Assembly: GCF_029887875.1 (NCBI RefSeq)
Contig: NZ_JARXRM010000032.1
Coordinates: 36,440 to 100,439 of the forward strand
Direction: 5' to 3'
Source of the DNA: Luteimonas endophytica
Lineage (GTDB): Bacteria; Pseudomonadota; Gammaproteobacteria; Xanthomonadales; Xanthomonadaceae
Length of the DNA stretch: 64,000 nt
Below, piece after piece: positions 1-8,785 of this stretch (position 1 is its first letter; every line of letters begins with the position of its first letter). The notes beneath the pieces are model-generated. The model was given only the letters and a program-made list of their open reading frames with translations, was not told the DNA's origin and did no database searches. A program made the position numbers and the translations under genes.

Positions 1-108
1 CGACGGTCCCGCCCCGGGGCGCCGCACCGGCCCTGGACACCGCGGTGGCTTCCGAGCAGACGCGGGGCGCGCCGAGGCAAGGAGCGCGCCCCTCTTTTCG
101 GGAAGAGC

Positions 109-130
109 AGCGGAGCGAGCTCCGCTCTAC
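109..130 (-). repeat. REP-like GTAG palindrome downstream of the DUF885 gene
   Basis: Read on the minus strand, GTAG is followed at once by a 7-bp perfect stem (AGCGGAG / CTCCGCT) with a 4-nt loop. This is the layout of the GTAG-headed REP elements known from Stenotrophomonas and relatives. It starts 14 nt beyond the DUF885 stop codon and could also act as a 3' end hairpin, but there is no strong U tract. No RAYT transposase gene lies in the window. Confidence 0.5.
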
Positions 131-143
131 GGGGATCGGCCGG

Positions 144-1970
144 TCAGGCTTGGTCGGCGATCCAGCGGTCGATTTTGGCGTCCAGTACCTCCAAGGGCAC
201 CGAGCCGTCCTTCAGCACCTCGGCGTGGAAGGCGCGCACGTCGAAGCGGTCGCCGAGCGCCTGCTCGGCCCTGGCGCGCAGCTCCTTGATCTTGAGCTCA
301 CCGATCTTGTAGGCCAGCGCCTGGCCCGGCCAGGCGATGTAGCGCTCGGCCTCGGCGATCGCGTCCGGCTCGCTGACCGAGGAGTTCTCGAACATGTAGT
401 CGAGCACCTGCTGCCGGGTCCAGCCCTTGCTGTGCAGCCCGGTGTCGACCACCAGCCGTACCGCGCGCCACAGTTCGCCCTGCAGGCGGCCGAAATAGCT
501 GTAGGGATCGGTGTACAGGCCCAGGTCGCGGCCGAGGCCTTCCGAGTACAGGCCCCAGCCCTCGATGAAGGCGGTCTCGCCGCCGAAGCGCCGGAACGCG
601 GGCACGCCCTCGAGCTCCTGCTGCAGGGCCAGCTGGAAGTGATGGCCGGGAATCGCCTCGTGCAGGAACAGGTCCTCGGCGTCCCAGGTCTTGCGGGTCG
701 GCAGGTCGTGGGTGTTGACGTAGAAGATGCCGGGGCGGCTGCCGTCCTCGCTCGGCGTCATGTACGACCCCCCGGCCGCCGACTCGGCGCGAAACGCCTC
801 GACCGGGCGGATCTCGAAGCCCGCCTCGGGGGTCAGCGAGAACAGTTCGCCGACGCGCTCGTTGACCTTGGCCTCCAGGCCGCGGTAGTGGGCGAGCAGC
901 GCGTCCTCGGACTCGAACTGGAACTGCGGGTCGCTCTGCATGAACGCGAAGAACTCCTGCAGCGAGCCTTCGAAGCCGACGTCCTCCATGACCCCGCGGA
1001 TCTCGCCGTGGATGCGCGCCACCTCGTCCAGGCCGATCTGGTGGATCCGCTCCGGCGGCAGGTCGGTGGTGGTGCTCTGGCGGGCCGAGAACGCGTACCA
1101 GTCGGCTCCCCCGGGCAGCTCGGCGAGGCTGACCGAGTCGCGGGTCGCAGGCAGGTACTCGTTCGCGATGAAGTCGCGCTGCTTGCGCAGCGCCGGCATG
1201 ATCCGCTCGGCGATCAGTTCGCGGTAGGCGGCGGTGAGGCGTTCGCGGTCCGCGGCGGAGAAGTCCTCGGGCATGTTCGCGATCGGGCCCCAGAACTGGC
1301 TCTTCTGCGGATCGTCGGTGATCACCGCGTCCATCTGCGGCAGCACCTTCTCCATCACCACCCGCGGCTGGACCACGCCGGCCTCGATGCCGGCGCGCAT
1401 GTTGGCGATCTCGGTGTCGAGCAGCACCGGGATGCGCGAGGCGCGCGCGAGCCAGTTCTCGTAGTCCTTCACCGTCTTGAAGGGCTGCGCGACCGAGCCC
1501 GAGCCGAGCATCACCGCGTAGCTGGCCAGGCTGCCCATCTGGTTGACCGGCAGCATCCAGGACGGGAAGCGCTCGGCCTCCAGCGCGTCGCGGCGCTCGC
1601 GCACGAAGATCCGGTAGCTCAGCAGGTCCTGGCCCTCCAGGCCGGCCTCGCCGATGTCCTCGACGCGCTGCAGCCAGCGGGTGTTGAAGTCGTGCACCTG
1701 CTGGCGGTACTCCGCGGAGCCGAAGTCGGGCAGCTGGTCGTCGTAGCGGTGGTCGCCCTGGAACGTCGCCTGCACCGGGTTGAGCTGCAGGGTCTGCTCC
1801 CAGAACTCCTCGTAGAGCCCGGTCAGGCGGGCGGCGCGGTCCCCGGCCCGTTCCTGGCCGGCGGCGGCCTCCGGTTTGGGGTTGCTCCCGGTGTCCGGGG
1901 CGGGCCCGCACGCCGCCAGGGCGGCGGCCAGCGCGAGCGGAAGGACGAGTGCGAGCGGGCGCGGGATCAT
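144..1970 (-). CDS. DUF885 family lipoprotein, probable zinc peptidase
   Basis: A DUF885 protein of about 608 residues. The chosen ATG gives a short signal peptide ending in a lipobox (LAAC), so the product is probably an envelope lipoprotein; a longer open frame to 2039 would bury this signal. The C-terminal half has HEAIPGHH followed about 30 residues later by EGWGLYSE, the HExxxGH plus downstream Glu arrangement typical of DUF885 proteins, which are thought to be zinc-dependent peptidases. The substrate is not known. It is the last gene of a leftward run behind the DUF502 gene, with 78 bp between them. The family call is firm; peptidase activity is inferred. Confidence 0.88.
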   Translation of the reverse strand: MIPRPLALVLPLALAAALAACGPAPDTGSNPKPEAAAGQERAGDRAARLTGLYEEFWEQTLQLNPVQATFQGDHRYDDQLPDFGSAEYRQQVHDFNTRWLQRVEDIGEAGLEGQDLLSYRIFVRERRDALEAERFPSWMLPVNQMGSLASYAVMLGSGSVAQPFKTVKDYENWLARASRIPVLLDTEIANMRAGIEAGVVQPRVVMEKVLPQMDAVITDDPQKSQFWGPIANMPEDFSAADRERLTAAYRELIAERIMPALRKQRDFIANEYLPATRDSVSLAELPGGADWYAFSARQSTTTDLPPERIHQIGLDEVARIHGEIRGVMEDVGFEGSLQEFFAFMQSDPQFQFESEDALLAHYRGLEAKVNERVGELFSLTPEAGFEIRPVEAFRAESAAGGSYMTPSEDGSRPGIFYVNTHDLPTRKTWDAEDLFLHEAIPGHHFQLALQQELEGVPAFRRFGGETAFIEGWGLYSEGLGRDLGLYTDPYSYFGRLQGELWRAVRLVVDTGLHSKGWTRQQVLDYMFENSSVSEPDAIAEAERYIAWPGQALAYKIGELKIKELRARAEQALGDRFDVRAFHAEVLKDGSVPLEVLDAKIDRWIADQA

Positions 1971-2048
1971 GGCGGTTCCGGGCGTGGGCAGACGCCAGCC
2001 TCGCCGCTGGCCCGGCGCCGGGCATGGGCCAAAGGTCACCCGGCGCGC

Positions 2049-2726
2049 TCAGGCGGGCGGGCGCTGCGCCGGAGTCGCGAACGGGATCGAGTCGGGCGCG
2101 GAGGCGCCGCCGGAAATGATGAAAGCCATCGCCTGGTCGACGGTCCAGTCGGTCGGGGTGAGCCGCTCCACCGGGACGATCTCGAGGTATCCGGAGGTCG
2201 GATTCGGCGTGGTCGGTACGTACACCGCGGCCAGCTCGCGGCCGCTGCCGATCTCGCGCATCACCCGCGTGACCAGCCCCACCGATTTCATTTCCGGATG
2301 TGGAAAATCGATCAGCACCACGCGCTGGGTGGTGCCCGGCTTGGTCTGCAGGATGTCGAGCAGCTTGCGCGCGCTGGAGTAGATGGTGTTGGCGAGCGGG
2401 ATGCGCGCGACCAGCCGCTCGAACCAGCCCAGCAGGCGCTGGCCGACCACGCGCCGGGTCAGCCAGCCGACCGCCAGGATCACCGCCACCGTCGCGGCCA
2501 GGGCGATGAAGTTCTGCACCCAGAGCGCATCGAACCAGCCCAGCGAATCGGGGAACCAGGCCGCGATCCGCCGCGACAGCGGGCCGACCCACGGCTTGCT
2601 GGCATCGCCGAGCAGTACGAACACGAACTTGACCACCACCCAGGTCAGCCAGATCGGCAGCAGGGTGAGCAGACCGGCGAGGAACAGGCGCTGCAGGCGC
2701 CGGGCGAGCGAGGGTGGCTGCGACAT
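2049..2726 (-). CDS. DUF502 family membrane protein
   Basis: A 225-residue DUF502 protein. Two hydrophobic segments lie in the N-terminal third (around LFLAGLLTLLPIWLTWVVV and FIALAATVAVILAVGWL), followed by a soluble part with the family pattern TIYSSARKLLDILQ and VVLIDFPHPEMKSVGLVTR. Members are inner-membrane proteins of uncertain function. The C-terminal tail is low in complexity. It lies between the kinase gene, whose stop is 30 bp upstream, and the DUF885 gene downstream, all on the same strand, so co-transcription is possible. Nothing in the sequence shows a specific role. Confidence 0.85.
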   Translation of the reverse strand: MSQPPSLARRLQRLFLAGLLTLLPIWLTWVVVKFVFVLLGDASKPWVGPLSRRIAAWFPDSLGWFDALWVQNFIALAATVAVILAVGWLTRRVVGQRLLGWFERLVARIPLANTIYSSARKLLDILQTKPGTTQRVVLIDFPHPEMKSVGLVTRVMREIGSGRELAAVYVPTTPNPTSGYLEIVPVERLTPTDWTVDQAMAFIISGGASAPDSIPFATPAQRPPA

Positions 2727-2756
2727 GGACGCATCTTAGCCCGCGTGCGGGCCGGA

Positions 2757-4811
2757 TCAGGGTTCGCGCACCAGCCTGAAGCCGACGTCGTCGTAGCCGC
2801 GCGAAGCGTCGCCATCGCGGGCCTGGCCGCCGTCGCGCCAGCTGGCGCCACGGATCCGCCGCCGCGAGCAGTCGCTGGCGCAGTCGAGCAGCCATTCGGC
2901 GACCGGGGTCGCGCCGGATTGGTACGCCAGGCCGGTGGCTTCGCTCGCGGTCGGCAGCCGGTAGCGGTGGCCGTTGCGTTCGCTCAGCCAGCGCGCGTAG
3001 GCCTCGGCATCGGCCCAGGACACGCAGACCACGGCATCGCCGCCGGCCTGCGCGAATCCGGGCGAGGTCCAGTCGCGCGGCGAGAACACCCGCAAGACCG
3101 AGGCGCGCTCCCGGCACAGCGCCGCTTCGCGCCCGGTGGCCGTGGCGAAGCGGCGATAGTCGTCCAGCCCCACCGTGCGGCGCGCCAGCGCATAGGCGCC
3201 CTCGCCCTTGCGCATCACGGTCATGCCGGAGGATTCGCCGGGGAGCTGCTCGCCGACGGCCGGAACCGCCGCCGCGCGCCTTCGCAGCGCGGCGACGGTG
3301 GCCGCGTCCAGCGCGGCGCCGCGCGCCAGTTCCGCCACCTCGACGGCCGCCTCGCGATCGAAGTGCGCAGCCTCGGCGTCGATGCGCGCGGTCATCGCCG
3401 CGGCGACCTTGCGCCGCAGCTCCGCGAGGCCGGCGACGGCGCCGGAGGGCATCCGTTCCGACAGCTGCGCCAGCCGCTGCAGCGGTTCGATCGCCGCCTC
3501 GACGTCGCCGGCGCGGATCCGTCGTCCCGCTTCGGCGGCCAGCGCCGAAGCCAGCGAATCGACCGCCTGCGGCAGTTGCAGGTGATCCGGGTCGGCGGCG
3601 GCGGCATTGGTCAGGCTGTCGAAGGCGTTGTCGCTGGCGGGCGCGTACAGGCGCCCGGCCCGGATCTGCCGCCCAGCCGTCTCGATCAGCCGGCTGGCCT
3701 GCGATTCGGGAGCGGCGCGCAGCAGCGCATCGTCGGGGTTGGCGAGCATGCCGGCGCTGCCCGCGGTGGGCGACGGCAGTCCGGGACCGCTCGCGGTCCG
3801 GGCCTCGGGGTCGCCGGCGCGGAAGAACTCGCCGCCGCCATCGCTGCCGGCTTGGCGCAGCGCCAGGCCGGCAGCGGCGGCGACGACCAGGCCGGCGACC
3901 ACCCAGGCTGCGCGCGGCAGCGCGCGCAGCCGCGCCGGCAGGCCGCGCACCGCCTCCTGCAGCGCCTCCGCGCGCCTCGGGCCGCGGCGCGAGACCCGAC
4001 CCAGCGCACGCAGCATGTCGTCGGCGTCTAGAAACCGCTTGAGCGGTCCCTTTGCCATCGCCTTGTCGATGAAGCGCTGCCAGTGGCGCAGGTGGCGCGG
4101 CAGCCGCGGCACCGGGTCCTGGGCGTGCATCACCGCCATCGACAGCGCATCGCCGGCCTTGAACGGCAGCTCACCGGTCAGCATCTCCCAGGCCAGCACG
4201 CCGACGCTGTAGAGGTCGGCGCGCGGGTCCACTTCCTCGCCACGGGCTTGCTCCGGCGCCATGTAGGCGGTGCTGCCCAGCGCCAGTCCGGCGCTGGTGA
4301 CGCGACTGCCGTAGCCGCGGCGCAGGGCGATGCCGAAGTCGGCCAGCAGCGGCCGCTCGGCCTCGTCGAACAGCACGTTCTCGGCCTTCACGTCGCGGTG
4401 GATCACGCCGCGCGCGTGCGCGTAGGAAAGCGCCGAGAGCAGCGCGCGCAGGATCTCGCGCACCTTCTCCTCGTCGCCGGCGAGATCGCGCTGTCCCAGG
4501 TGCCCGCGCGGCATGTGCGGCATCACGTAGTAGGGCAGGTCCGCGGCGGTGCGCCCGATCTGGTAGATGCCGACGATGTGCGGATGTTCCAGGCGGCCGA
4601 TGGTGCGCGCCTCGTTCTCGAAGCGGCGCCTGCTGACCTCGTCCGACAGCGCCTCCGGGCGCATCACCTTGATCGCCACTTCGCGCCCGAGCGCTTCCTG
4701 CCTGGCGAGATACACGGTGGACATGCCGCCGTGCGCGATCACCCGCAGCAGCCTGTAACCGGCAATCTCCGGCAGCGGCGCGTCGTCGCGCTGGCTCGTT
4801 CTCTCCGACAT
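2757..4811 (-). CDS. Membrane-anchored Ser/Thr protein kinase with C-terminal FGE/SUMF1-like domain
   Basis: About 684 residues. Residues ~17-280 form a Hanks-type kinase: a loop AHGGMSTVY (the usual first loop Gly is Ala here), VAIK with Lys48, HRDVKAEN, DFG and MAPE are all present, so it should be active. A hydrophobic segment (AAWVVAGLVVAAAAGLAL) near residue 340 suggests a single membrane crossing. An Ala/Arg-rich linker then leads to a C-terminal domain resembling the formylglycine-generating enzyme/SUMF1 family, ending in DVGFRLV. Such domains on bacterial kinases are usually thought to be sensory or binding modules rather than enzymes. The ATG at 4811 has an AAGGGGG Shine-Dalgarno; the open frame extends further upstream without one. 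It is divergent from the unknown gene at 4915. Confidence 0.92.
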   Translation of the reverse strand: MSERTSQRDDAPLPEIAGYRLLRVIAHGGMSTVYLARQEALGREVAIKVMRPEALSDEVSRRRFENEARTIGRLEHPHIVGIYQIGRTAADLPYYVMPHMPRGHLGQRDLAGDEEKVREILRALLSALSYAHARGVIHRDVKAENVLFDEAERPLLADFGIALRRGYGSRVTSAGLALGSTAYMAPEQARGEEVDPRADLYSVGVLAWEMLTGELPFKAGDALSMAVMHAQDPVPRLPRHLRHWQRFIDKAMAKGPLKRFLDADDMLRALGRVSRRGPRRAEALQEAVRGLPARLRALPRAAWVVAGLVVAAAAGLALRQAGSDGGGEFFRAGDPEARTASGPGLPSPTAGSAGMLANPDDALLRAAPESQASRLIETAGRQIRAGRLYAPASDNAFDSLTNAAAADPDHLQLPQAVDSLASALAAEAGRRIRAGDVEAAIEPLQRLAQLSERMPSGAVAGLAELRRKVAAAMTARIDAEAAHFDREAAVEVAELARGAALDAATVAALRRRAAAVPAVGEQLPGESSGMTVMRKGEGAYALARRTVGLDDYRRFATATGREAALCRERASVLRVFSPRDWTSPGFAQAGGDAVVCVSWADAEAYARWLSERNGHRYRLPTASEATGLAYQSGATPVAEWLLDCASDCSRRRIRGASWRDGGQARDGDASRGYDDVGFRLVREP

Positions 4812-4914
4812 CCGGCCCCCTTGCTCCACCGGAAAGCATAGCGATCCGGCGCCACGAGGTTGTGAACCCGGATCACGGCCCGGCCCCTTCGAGCCGGTGC
4901 CCAGATCTGGCAGG

Positions 4915-6315
4915 ATGGCCGGACCGAAGGTTGGAACGGGGGCTGCGGTGAGGGGCTTGCGAGCGGCGTTCGCCGTCCTGCTCGGGCTGGTCGTGGCGGT
5001 GGTCGCGCTGTGGGGCTGGTCGCGCTGGCGCGGGGCAACGCCAGCGCAGCGCGATGCCCTGGCGGTGATGCAACGAGAGGAACCGCAGCCGGGTCGCAAC
5101 GCTTTCGCGGCGCTGTGGCTGCTGGGCTGGGACGTGCCGGAAGAAGCGCAGGAGGCGCTGGCGCGCGAGGATGCGCGACGCTTCGCTGCGCAGGTCGACG
5201 CGCTGCCGCCGATGGACCCGAAGCGGCCCGCGGCCGCGGCGGCATTCCGCTCGCTGGCCGAAGACCGACACGAGCGGCTGCCGGCGGAGCGCGGCGACGG
5301 CCGGGTCGCCTGCGGGCTGCGCGGGGACGACTGCCTGGCCAAGGTGCGCAGCAGGCCCGATGTGTACCGGTCCCTGGTCGAACGCCAGGCGCGGCTGCTC
5401 GAACGCGCCGTCGCGATCCCCGCCTACGGCCACTATCGCAACGCCTTTCCGCCCGCCGTCGATGCGCCGTTCCCGGACCTCGCCGGGCTGGACCTGCCGC
5501 TCACGGCCAATGCCCTGGCCTACGTCGAGGGCGAGGTCGACGGCGCGCTTGCGCGCAGCTGCGCCGCGGCCACGGGATGGCGCCGGCTCATGGGACGTTC
5601 GGACTCGCTGGTGGTGGCGATGGTGGCCAGCACGGCGGCGAACGGCCATGCGCGGCTGCTGGCGGACATGCTGGGGGAGCTGCCGCCGTCGCATCCCTTG
5701 CCCGCCGGCTGCGCGGCCCTGCGGGCGGATGCGCAGGCGCCGCCAGCCGGTCTCTGCGAGGCGATGCGCGGAGAGTGGCGGCTGGTGGAACGGAACGTGC
5801 GGCAACTGTTCGCCCCGGAGGATCGCAGGCCGCAGTTCGACCCGTTCTTCGATCCCGGCGCGACCGCGGCATTGACGGCGCAGAACGCCGCATGGTTCTG
5901 CACGGCCGAAGCCAACGCCGCATTGCGGCGGGATCTGCCCCAGGGCCCGCCCGAGCGCGGCGGGCGATGGTGGCGGCCGGAGTGCATCGCCAACGCGAGC
6001 GGCTGCATTCTCGCCGACATCGGCGGACCGGCGTATCTCGACTACCAGCACAGGATGCTGGACACCGAGGCGCGGTGGCGGCTGCTGCGCGCACTGCAGT
6101 GGATGCGGGAGCGGGCGGCGGAAGATCCCGCGACGTCCGCCCGCTCGCTGCTGGCGGCGATGCCCGGCGAACTGGCTGGAAGCCGCGCCCGCGCACTCGC
6201 CCCGACCGCCGACGGGGCGGGCCTGAGGATCGCGCTGTTCCAGGCGGGCCAGGACGAATGGAAGGTGAAGCTGCCGCCGCCGTTGGCTGCGGCGCCGCGA
6301 ACCGGCAGGCCCTAG
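4915..6315 (+). CDS. Membrane-anchored protein of unknown function
   Basis: I do not recognise a family. The frame encodes about 466 residues. One hydrophobic stretch near the N-terminus (LRAAFAVLLGLVVAVVALWGW) looks like a signal anchor. The rest is soluble, rich in Ala and Arg, with several Cys residues (for example VACGLRGDDC, RSCAAATGW, ECIANASGC) that could form disulfides if periplasmic. The start is uncertain: ATG 4915 has almost no Shine-Dalgarno spacing, whereas GTG 4948 has GGGGG five bases upstream. It is divergent from the kinase gene (103 bp apart), which allows shared regulation. Its stop overlaps the stop of the convergent DUF4442 gene. Confidence 0.7.
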   Translation: MAGPKVGTGAAVRGLRAAFAVLLGLVVAVVALWGWSRWRGATPAQRDALAVMQREEPQPGRNAFAALWLLGWDVPEEAQEALAREDARRFAAQVDALPPMDPKRPAAAAAFRSLAEDRHERLPAERGDGRVACGLRGDDCLAKVRSRPDVYRSLVERQARLLERAVAIPAYGHYRNAFPPAVDAPFPDLAGLDLPLTANALAYVEGEVDGALARSCAAATGWRRLMGRSDSLVVAMVASTAANGHARLLADMLGELPPSHPLPAGCAALRADAQAPPAGLCEAMRGEWRLVERNVRQLFAPEDRRPQFDPFFDPGATAALTAQNAAWFCTAEANAALRRDLPQGPPERGGRWWRPECIANASGCILADIGGPAYLDYQHRMLDTEARWRLLRALQWMRERAAEDPATSARSLLAAMPGELAGSRARALAPTADGAGLRIALFQAGQDEWKVKLPPPLAAAPRTGRP

Positions 6316-6761
6316 CGGCCCGGCTTGCGCCGCACGTAGACTTGCTTGCGCAGCCGCGCCACCACTTCGCCGGCGGTGTCGACGACGTCGGTGTCGAACC
6401 AGTGCAGGTACTTGTCGCCGTCGGCGGTGGCGTCGCGCATCGTGGCCAGGGTGCGCTCGTCGAGGACGAAGTCGGCGCGGACCGTGCCGCGGCCGGGCTT
6501 GCGGAATTCGATCTCGGCGGCGCGGTCCCACACCAGGTGGTCCCGGCCGATCGACTCCTTGACCAGCAGCATCCAGAACGGATCGGTCATCGCGAACAGG
6601 CTGCCGCCGAAGTGGGTGCCCACGTAGTTGCGGTTCCACGGGCGCATCCGCAGCTCCACCCGGGCGCTGCGCCAGTCGGCGCCGATGTGGTCGACGTGGA
6701 TTCCGGAGAACAGGAACGGCGGCCACAGGTTCATGACCAGGCGCAAGGTGCTGGGTCGCAT
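6312..6761 (-). CDS. DUF4442 hotdog-fold thioesterase-like protein
   Basis: A 149-residue protein of the DUF4442 group within the hotdog fold superfamily. Recognisable parts are the N-terminal LWPPFLFSGI, the central NRNYVGTHFGGSLFAMTDPFW with its HFGG hotdog motif, and the C-terminal KQVYVRRKP. Relatives are thought to be acyl-CoA thioesterases, but the substrate is unknown. The protein has the full family length. Its stop codon shares bases with the stop of the convergent upstream gene, so the two 3' ends overlap by 4 bp. No partner gene for fatty-acid metabolism lies next to it. Confidence 0.85.
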   Translation of the reverse strand: MRPSTLRLVMNLWPPFLFSGIHVDHIGADWRSARVELRMRPWNRNYVGTHFGGSLFAMTDPFWMLLVKESIGRDHLVWDRAAEIEFRKPGRGTVRADFVLDERTLATMRDATADGDKYLHWFDTDVVDTAGEVVARLRKQVYVRRKPGR

Positions 6762-6915
6762 CGGTGCGGGAGGCGGATCAGGAGAGGGGAGGGTACCATA
6801 CGCGAAGGTATGGACAGGTCGTCGCCCGCCTCCCCGGCCCGGGCCTGCCGACTTCGAGCGCGCCGTTGCGCGGCGAAGATCGACCCGCGCCGCGGCCGTC
6901 GTCGCCGGTCGCGGC

Positions 6916-7803
6916 TCAGAACAGCAGCGACGCCATCCGCCGGCGGTAGCGCCCGACCAGGGCGGCGTCGTCGACCACCCGGAAGGCGTCGATCAGCGCG
7001 CGCTTGGGCAGGCCGTCGCCGTAGCCGGCGTCGCGTTTGAGCATCTCGAGGAACTGCTCCAGGCCGGCCTCGGCATCGCCGGCGACGATGCGGTGCGCAC
7101 CGAGCAGGTGGCGCGCGCGCAGGTCGCCCGGATCGGCCGCGATCGCCGCTTCCAGGGCGTCCGGGGGCGGTGCCTCCTGCAGCAGCGCCGCGAACCCGAG
7201 GCGCGCCCGCGCCTGCACGCTGCGGTCGTCGGTCGCCAGGTTGGCGGGGAGCGCGTCGAGCAGGCGCTCGGCCTCGGCCGCCGCGCCGGTGCGCAGCAGC
7301 GCGAGGGCGAGGTCGAGCTTGAGCTCGTCCCGGTCCGGCGCCGCTTCCACCTCGCCGCGTAGCCGCTGGACTTCCGCGTGCGGGTCGGGCGGCGGCGCGG
7401 CAGCGGCCTGGGCGCCGTCGCCCTCGATGCCGGCCAGCGCCGGCGGCGCGGGTTCGATGCCGTGGCGCTGCAGGAATTCGCGCAGTTGGCCCTCCGGCAG
7501 CGCGCCGGGGAACCCGTCCACCGGCTGCCCGCCCACCAGCAGGAAGACGGTGGGGATCGAGCGCACCTGGAAGGCCGCCGCGAGCTGCTGCTCGCTGTCG
7601 ACGTCGACCTTGGCCAGGAGGAAGGCGCCGTTGTATTCGGCGGCCAGCTTCTCCAGGATCGGGCCGAGCGCCTTGCACGGCCCGCACCATTCGGCCCAGA
7701 AATCGATCAGGACCGGCGTCTGCAGCGACTTCTGCAGGACCTCGGACTCGAAGTTGGCGGCGGTGGCGTCGAAAACGTGCGGGCTGGGGGTTTGCGGGGG
7801 CAT
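6916..7803 (-). CDS. Thioredoxin-domain co-chaperone (CnoX/YbbN-like)
   Basis: 295 residues. Residues ~15-115 are a thioredoxin domain with the redox-active motif WCGPC, KVDVDSE and the cis-proline SIPTVFL. The C-terminal 170 residues are helical and repeat-like (LALALLRTGAAAEAERLLDAL, LGAHRIVAGDAEAGLEQFLEML), matching the TPR-like tail of CnoX/YbbN. E. coli CnoX is a chlorine-activated holdase that works with GroEL and DnaK; the CGPC motif here implies active disulfide chemistry. I chose the ATG at 7803, with AGGAA about nine bases upstream, over a longer frame because the thioredoxin domain starts shortly after it. The family call is strong; the exact role is inferred. Confidence 0.9.
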   Translation of the reverse strand: MPPQTPSPHVFDATAANFESEVLQKSLQTPVLIDFWAEWCGPCKALGPILEKLAAEYNGAFLLAKVDVDSEQQLAAAFQVRSIPTVFLLVGGQPVDGFPGALPEGQLREFLQRHGIEPAPPALAGIEGDGAQAAAAPPPDPHAEVQRLRGEVEAAPDRDELKLDLALALLRTGAAAEAERLLDALPANLATDDRSVQARARLGFAALLQEAPPPDALEAAIAADPGDLRARHLLGAHRIVAGDAEAGLEQFLEMLKRDAGYGDGLPKRALIDAFRVVDDAALVGRYRRRMASLLF

Positions 7804-7940
7804 CCGGTGCGGTTCCTGGCGGCGTTCAGGAGCAGATGGTGCCAGATGCCGCCGAATCCAACCGTCATCCGCCGGCGGACGCACCACTGCGGGTTACGCT
7901 GCGCGGGTTCCCCGGGCACCTGCGACGACGAGGAGAGACC

Positions 7941-8543
7941 ATGGCGGCAGGCTGGAGATGGATGGCGGCCCGACACGCCGGCTGGCTTGCGGGCGCGCTG
8001 TTCGCGTCGGCGGTGGCCGGCTTCGCGCTGCTGCCGCCGGGCTATTCGCACCTGCAGCACCCAGTGGCGCTGCTCGGCGCCGGCGGCGTGCCCGGTGCGG
8101 CGGCGTTCAACGCGCTGGGGCTGGTGCTGCCGGGGCTGCTGGCGGCCGCCGCGGCCCTGGCCGTGTATCGCGACCTGCCGCCCGCGGCAGGCTGGGGGCC
8201 GCGCATCGGCGCGCGGATGCTGCTGCTGTCGGCGCTGGCCTTCGCCGCGCAGGGGCTGCTGCCGCTGGACCTGCGCGAACTCGACGGTGGCAGCGGGCGC
8301 CTGCACGGCAGCGCCTGGCTGCTGTGGCTGCTGGCGTTCCTGCCGGGCGTCCTGCTGCTGGCGACGGTGCCCCGGTTGCGCGTGGCGGGGGTGCTCGCCG
8401 CGATCGCCGCCGGCGCCCTGGCGCTGCTGCCGCTGGAGCCGCTGCCGCGGGCGCTGGCGCAGCGCCTGGCGTTCGCGGCCTGGTTCGTCTGGCTGGCGGT
8501 GGCGCCGTGGCTCCGGCGCGACGCCACCGCCGCTCAGCCGTAG
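7941..8543 (+). CDS. DUF998 family integral membrane protein
   Basis: About 200 residues, mostly hydrophobic, with roughly six membrane segments. The early conserved region GYSHLQHPVALLG and the GxxxFNALGLVLPGLL pattern fit the DUF998 family of bacterial membrane proteins of unknown function. The ATG at 7941 follows GAGGAGA at good spacing. The gene is divergent from the thioredoxin gene. It runs into the convergent SemiSWEET gene, with a 10-bp overlap of the two 3' ends. Confidence 0.75.
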   Translation: MAAGWRWMAARHAGWLAGALFASAVAGFALLPPGYSHLQHPVALLGAGGVPGAAAFNALGLVLPGLLAAAAALAVYRDLPPAAGWGPRIGARMLLLSALAFAAQGLLPLDLRELDGGSGRLHGSAWLLWLLAFLPGVLLLATVPRLRVAGVLAAIAAGALALLPLEPLPRALAQRLAFAAWFVWLAVAPWLRRDATAAQP

Positions 8544-8785
8544 CGCAGCTTCAGCGCGAGAATCGTGGCCGCCAGCGCGAAGGTCACCAGGTTGGCGAGG
8601 ATCATCGGCCACGAGCCGAGCGCCACCCCGTAGGCGAACCAGAAGCCGATTCCGATCGTGAACACCACGTACATGCCCAGCGACAGGCCGCGGGTATCGC
8701 GGCTGCGGATGGTCTTGAGCGCCTGGGGCACGAACGCGAGGGTGGTCAGCACGGCCGCGGCGTAGCCGAGCCATTCGGGGCTCAT
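8534..8785 (-). CDS. SemiSWEET-type sugar transporter
   Basis: 83 residues with three membrane helices. The first carries the PQ-loop motif [22 protein letters not shown] and the third is [18 protein letters not shown], the layout of bacterial SemiSWEETs, which dimerise and move small sugars down a gradient. Its ATG overlaps the stop codon of the upstream amidohydrolase gene in an ATGA, so its translation is probably coupled to that gene. This may mean it carries the product or substrate of the amidohydrolase, which is an inference. The substrate cannot be read from the sequence. Confidence 0.88.
   Translation of the reverse strand: MSPEWLGYAAAVLTTLAFVPQALKTIRSRDTRGLSLGMYVVFTIGIGFWFAYGVALGSWPMILANLVTFALAATILALKLRYG

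Noticed and set aside
45-4031. A 1328-codon open frame on the plus strand
   Set aside because: Antisense shadow of the DUF885, DUF502 and kinase genes.
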